Of a DNA stretch of 64,000 nt, positions 61,981-64,000 are shown in pieces; position 1 is the stretch's first letter, and the number at the start of each line of letters is the position of its first letter. The DNA lies in NCBI RefSeq assembly GCF_937996225.1, contig NZ_CALKTC010000084.1, forward strand, positions 1-64,000. The letters are read 5' to 3'. The notes beneath the pieces were generated by a model, which was given only the letters and a program-made list of their open reading frames with translations, made no database searches and had not been told where the DNA came from. Position numbers and translations under genes: made by a program. The DNA is from an uncultured Campylobacter sp. GTDB lineage: Bacteria > Campylobacterota > Campylobacteria > Campylobacterales > Campylobacteraceae.

Positions 61981-63957
61981 TTACAGCTTCCTAAGCTTTG
62001 CGATCTCATCGCGCAGCGCAGCGGCCTTTTCAAACTCCAGCGCGGCCGCGGCGTCGAGCATCTGCTTGCGAAGCTCCTTTACGATCTTGGCGCGCTCGGC
62101 GGCAGGCATCTTCTCTAAATTGGCGCCCTTTCTTAAAATTTCGGTGCCGTCCTCGATCTTTAGGCTCTCTTCGATATTGCGGCTCGCAGAATGCGGCGTT
62201 ATGCCGTGAGCGCGATTGTATTCATCTTGAAATTTACGGCGCTTTTGGGTGATGTCGATCGCCTCTTGCATCGAGGCGGTGATCTTTTTGCAAAACATTA
62301 CGACCTGCCCGTTCACGTTTCGCGCGGCTCGCCCCATCGTCTGAATGAGGCTCGTGCGCGAGCGCAAAAAGCCCTCCTTCTCGGCATCCATGATCGCGAT
62401 AAGGCTTACTTCGGGCAGATCGAGCCCCTCGCGGAGCAAATTTATACCGATTAGCATATCGTATTCGCCGCTGCGTAGGCCGCGGATGAGCTCGTTGCGC
62501 TCGATTGCGTCGATGTCCGAGTGCATATATTTGACCTTAAGACCAAGCTCCAAATAGTATTTGCTCAGCTCCTCCGCCATCTTTTTGGTTAGCACGGTTA
62601 CTAATATCCGTTCGCCGCGCGCGATGACCTCCTTTGCCATATCGTGTAAAATTTCGACCTGGTTGTCGCTGTCTTTTAAGATAATCTGCGGATCGAGTAG
62701 TCCCGTCGGGCGCAATATCTGCTCATATACGGCTCCGCGGCTAAGATCCAGCTCGTAATCATTAGGTGTTGCGGAGACGAATAGGAATTTAGCCTTTTTA
62801 TTGATAAACTCATCAAACATCAGCGGGCGGTTATCAAGTGCTGACGGCAGGCGGAAGCCGTACTGCACGAGCGTCTCCTTACGGCTGCGATCTCCTGCGA
62901 ACATCCCGCGAAACTGCGGCAAGCTCACGTGGCTTTCATCGACGATGACGAGGTAGTCCTTGCCCTTGCTCTCGTAGTAATCAAAGAGCGAATAGGGCGT
63001 TTCGCCCGGCTTTTGGCCGGTCAGATAGCGCGCGTAGTTTTCGATCCCCTTGCACATCCCCGTAGCGCCCAGCATCTCAAGGTCAAATTCTACTCGCCCT
63101 TTCAGCCGCTGCGCCTCTACGAGCTTGCCCGCATCCTCGAAAAATTTCAGCCTCTGCTCAAGCTCATCCTCGATCCCTTTGATCGTCGATTTCAAGCGCT
63201 GCTCGCCCACGATGAACTGGCTCGTCGGGTAGAGAATAAATTTTTTGACGCTCTGCGTCTTTTTATTTTCGAGCACGTCCAGATGATACATCGCCTCTAT
63301 CTCGTCGCCGAAAAATTCGATCCTAAACGCCTCGTCGTTAAAATACGCAGGGTAGATGTCGATCACGTCGCCGTTTACGCGAAAATTTCCGCGATCAAAA
63401 AAGTCGTCGTTGCGTTTGTAGCCCATATCGACGAGCTTGCGAAGTAAAAATTTAGTGCTAAATTTTGATCCGATCTCAAAAAACAGCACCATGCCTTTGT
63501 ATTCGGCGGGATCGCCCAGGCCGTAGTTTGCCGAAACCGACGCTACTGTGATGACATCGTCGAAGCTTAGCAGGCTCGCCGTGGCGCTTAGTCGCAAGCG
63601 CTCGAGCTCTTGGTTTACGTCGCTGTCCTTTTCGATGAAAAGATCCTGCCTGGGGATGTAGGCCTCGGGCTGATAATAATCGTAGTAGCTGATGAAATAC
63701 TCGACGTGGTTTTGCGGGAAAAAGCCCTTAAATTCGCTATAAAGCTGCGCCGCGAGAGATTTATTATGCGTCATTACGAGCGCCGGAATTCCAAGCCTCT
63801 TAATAATATTTGCCATGGTAAATGTTTTACCCGAGCCGGTGACTCCGAGAAGAGTTTGGTATTTGTTACCGCTTTGAAAGCCCGCGACGATGCCTTCGAT
63901 CGCTTTTTCTTGATCCTCGCTTGGGGAGAATTTGCTCTCGATTTTAAAATTTTGCAA
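61981..63957 (-). CDS. uvrB: excinuclease ABC subunit B
   Basis: About 658 residues. Helicase-like damage-loading subunit: Walker [13 protein letters not shown], beta-hairpin region [16 protein letters not shown], motif [13 protein letters not shown], motifs [32 protein letters not shown] and [11 protein letters not shown]-terminal UvrC-binding domain follows ([23 protein letters not shown]). I prefer TTG 63957, behind AAGGAAAAA, giving [15 protein letters not shown] as in C. jejuni; an ATG at 63999 is in frame but less well supported. Confidence 0.94.
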   Translation of the reverse strand: MQNFKIESKFSPSEDQEKAIEGIVAGFQSGNKYQTLLGVTGSGKTFTMANIIKRLGIPALVMTHNKSLAAQLYSEFKGFFPQNHVEYFISYYDYYQPEAYIPRQDLFIEKDSDVNQELERLRLSATASLLSFDDVITVASVSANYGLGDPAEYKGMVLFFEIGSKFSTKFLLRKLVDMGYKRNDDFFDRGNFRVNGDVIDIYPAYFNDEAFRIEFFGDEIEAMYHLDVLENKKTQSVKKFILYPTSQFIVGEQRLKSTIKGIEDELEQRLKFFEDAGKLVEAQRLKGRVEFDLEMLGATGMCKGIENYARYLTGQKPGETPYSLFDYYESKGKDYLVIVDESHVSLPQFRGMFAGDRSRKETLVQYGFRLPSALDNRPLMFDEFINKKAKFLFVSATPNDYELDLSRGAVYEQILRPTGLLDPQIILKDSDNQVEILHDMAKEVIARGERILVTVLTKKMAEELSKYYLELGLKVKYMHSDIDAIERNELIRGLRSGEYDMLIGINLLREGLDLPEVSLIAIMDAEKEGFLRSRTSLIQTMGRAARNVNGQVVMFCKKITASMQEAIDITQKRRKFQDEYNRAHGITPHSASRNIEESLKIEDGTEILRKGANLEKMPAAERAKIVKELRKQMLDAAAALEFEKAAALRDEIAKLRKL

Positions 63958-64000
63958 AATTTTTCCTTTTTTAAAGCCAAAATTGGGTAATATTTTCATT

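Noticed and set aside
1..64000. tRNA, rRNA, CRISPR, prophage or insertion sequence
   Set aside because: Intergenic spaces were read for GTTCGAATC-type T-loops, regular spaced repeats, transposase or integrase motifs; none convincing. By-eye scan only, so small RNAs could be missed.

Overview
The window looks like chromosome of a high-GC Campylobacter; C. gracilis or a close relative is my best guess. The evidence is gene order. Blocks such as gatC...cvpA-fur-lysS-glyA-SPOR-aroE, DUF4492-cydAB, ahpC/fdxA-ndk-DUF177-rpmF-plsX-fabH and cosR-fdxB-ppx are familiar from C. jejuni, but base composition is clearly richer in GC, with AAATTT-rich spacers. Assignment rests on recognition of protein families and synteny from memory, not on a search. 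I saw no rRNA, tRNA, CRISPR array, intact insertion sequence or prophage.

Layout. 0-9.2 kb: lipoprotein and TPR-like membrane protein (minus), then gatC-pilT-cvpA-fur-lysS-glyA, a SPOR protein and aroE (plus). 9.6-12.7 kb: cytochrome bd oxidase genes with a small membrane protein on each side. 12.8-16.6 kb: SbmA/BacA-type transporter and M16 protease (minus). 16.9-21 kb: ahpC diverging from fdxA, then ndk and the rpmF-plsX-fabH lipid operon. 21-22 kb is mostly empty. 22-30 kb: MTHFR-like gene, HerA-like ATPase, plsY, folB, the CosR regulator with an adjacent histidine kinase, fdxB and ppx. 30-33 kb: a WGR/propeller-like gene with a disturbed 3' end, and a DUF2249 / haem-copper-oxidase-like / MIP18 operon. 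33-36 kb: polA. 36.5-40.7 kb: amino-acid ABC transporter (probably cystine) with a trans-sulfuration-type PLP enzyme. 41-44 kb: proA and proB flanking a tiny EF-hand gene. 44-47 kb: flavocytochrome reductase plus two tetrahaem cytochromes (Fcc-like). 47.4-51.8 kb: a five-gene operon, described below. 52-54 kb: twin EamA transporters. 54-60 kb: der, aroK with an extra C-terminal domain, trpS, and smaller genes. 62-64 kb: uvrB.

The most interesting locus is 47.4-51.8 kb. It encodes a 2-hydroxyacyl-CoA-dehydratase-family protein of the YjiM/double-cubane-cluster type, its ATP-driven activator, a Tat-exported solute-binding protein, a NapH/NosR-like membrane polyferredoxin and a complete NifB-like radical SAM enzyme, all overlapping or closely spaced. 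No nitrogenase structural gene is present in the window. I infer a low-potential reductase system for a small or inert substrate, with the NifB homologue possibly serving cluster assembly. This is a hypothesis.

Metabolically the window fits a microaerobic or anaerobic, respiring, asaccharolytic bacterium: bd oxidase, a periplasmic flavin reductase fed by multihaem cytochromes, peroxide defence and iron regulation (Fur, AhpC, CosR), amino-acid uptake and peptide handling.
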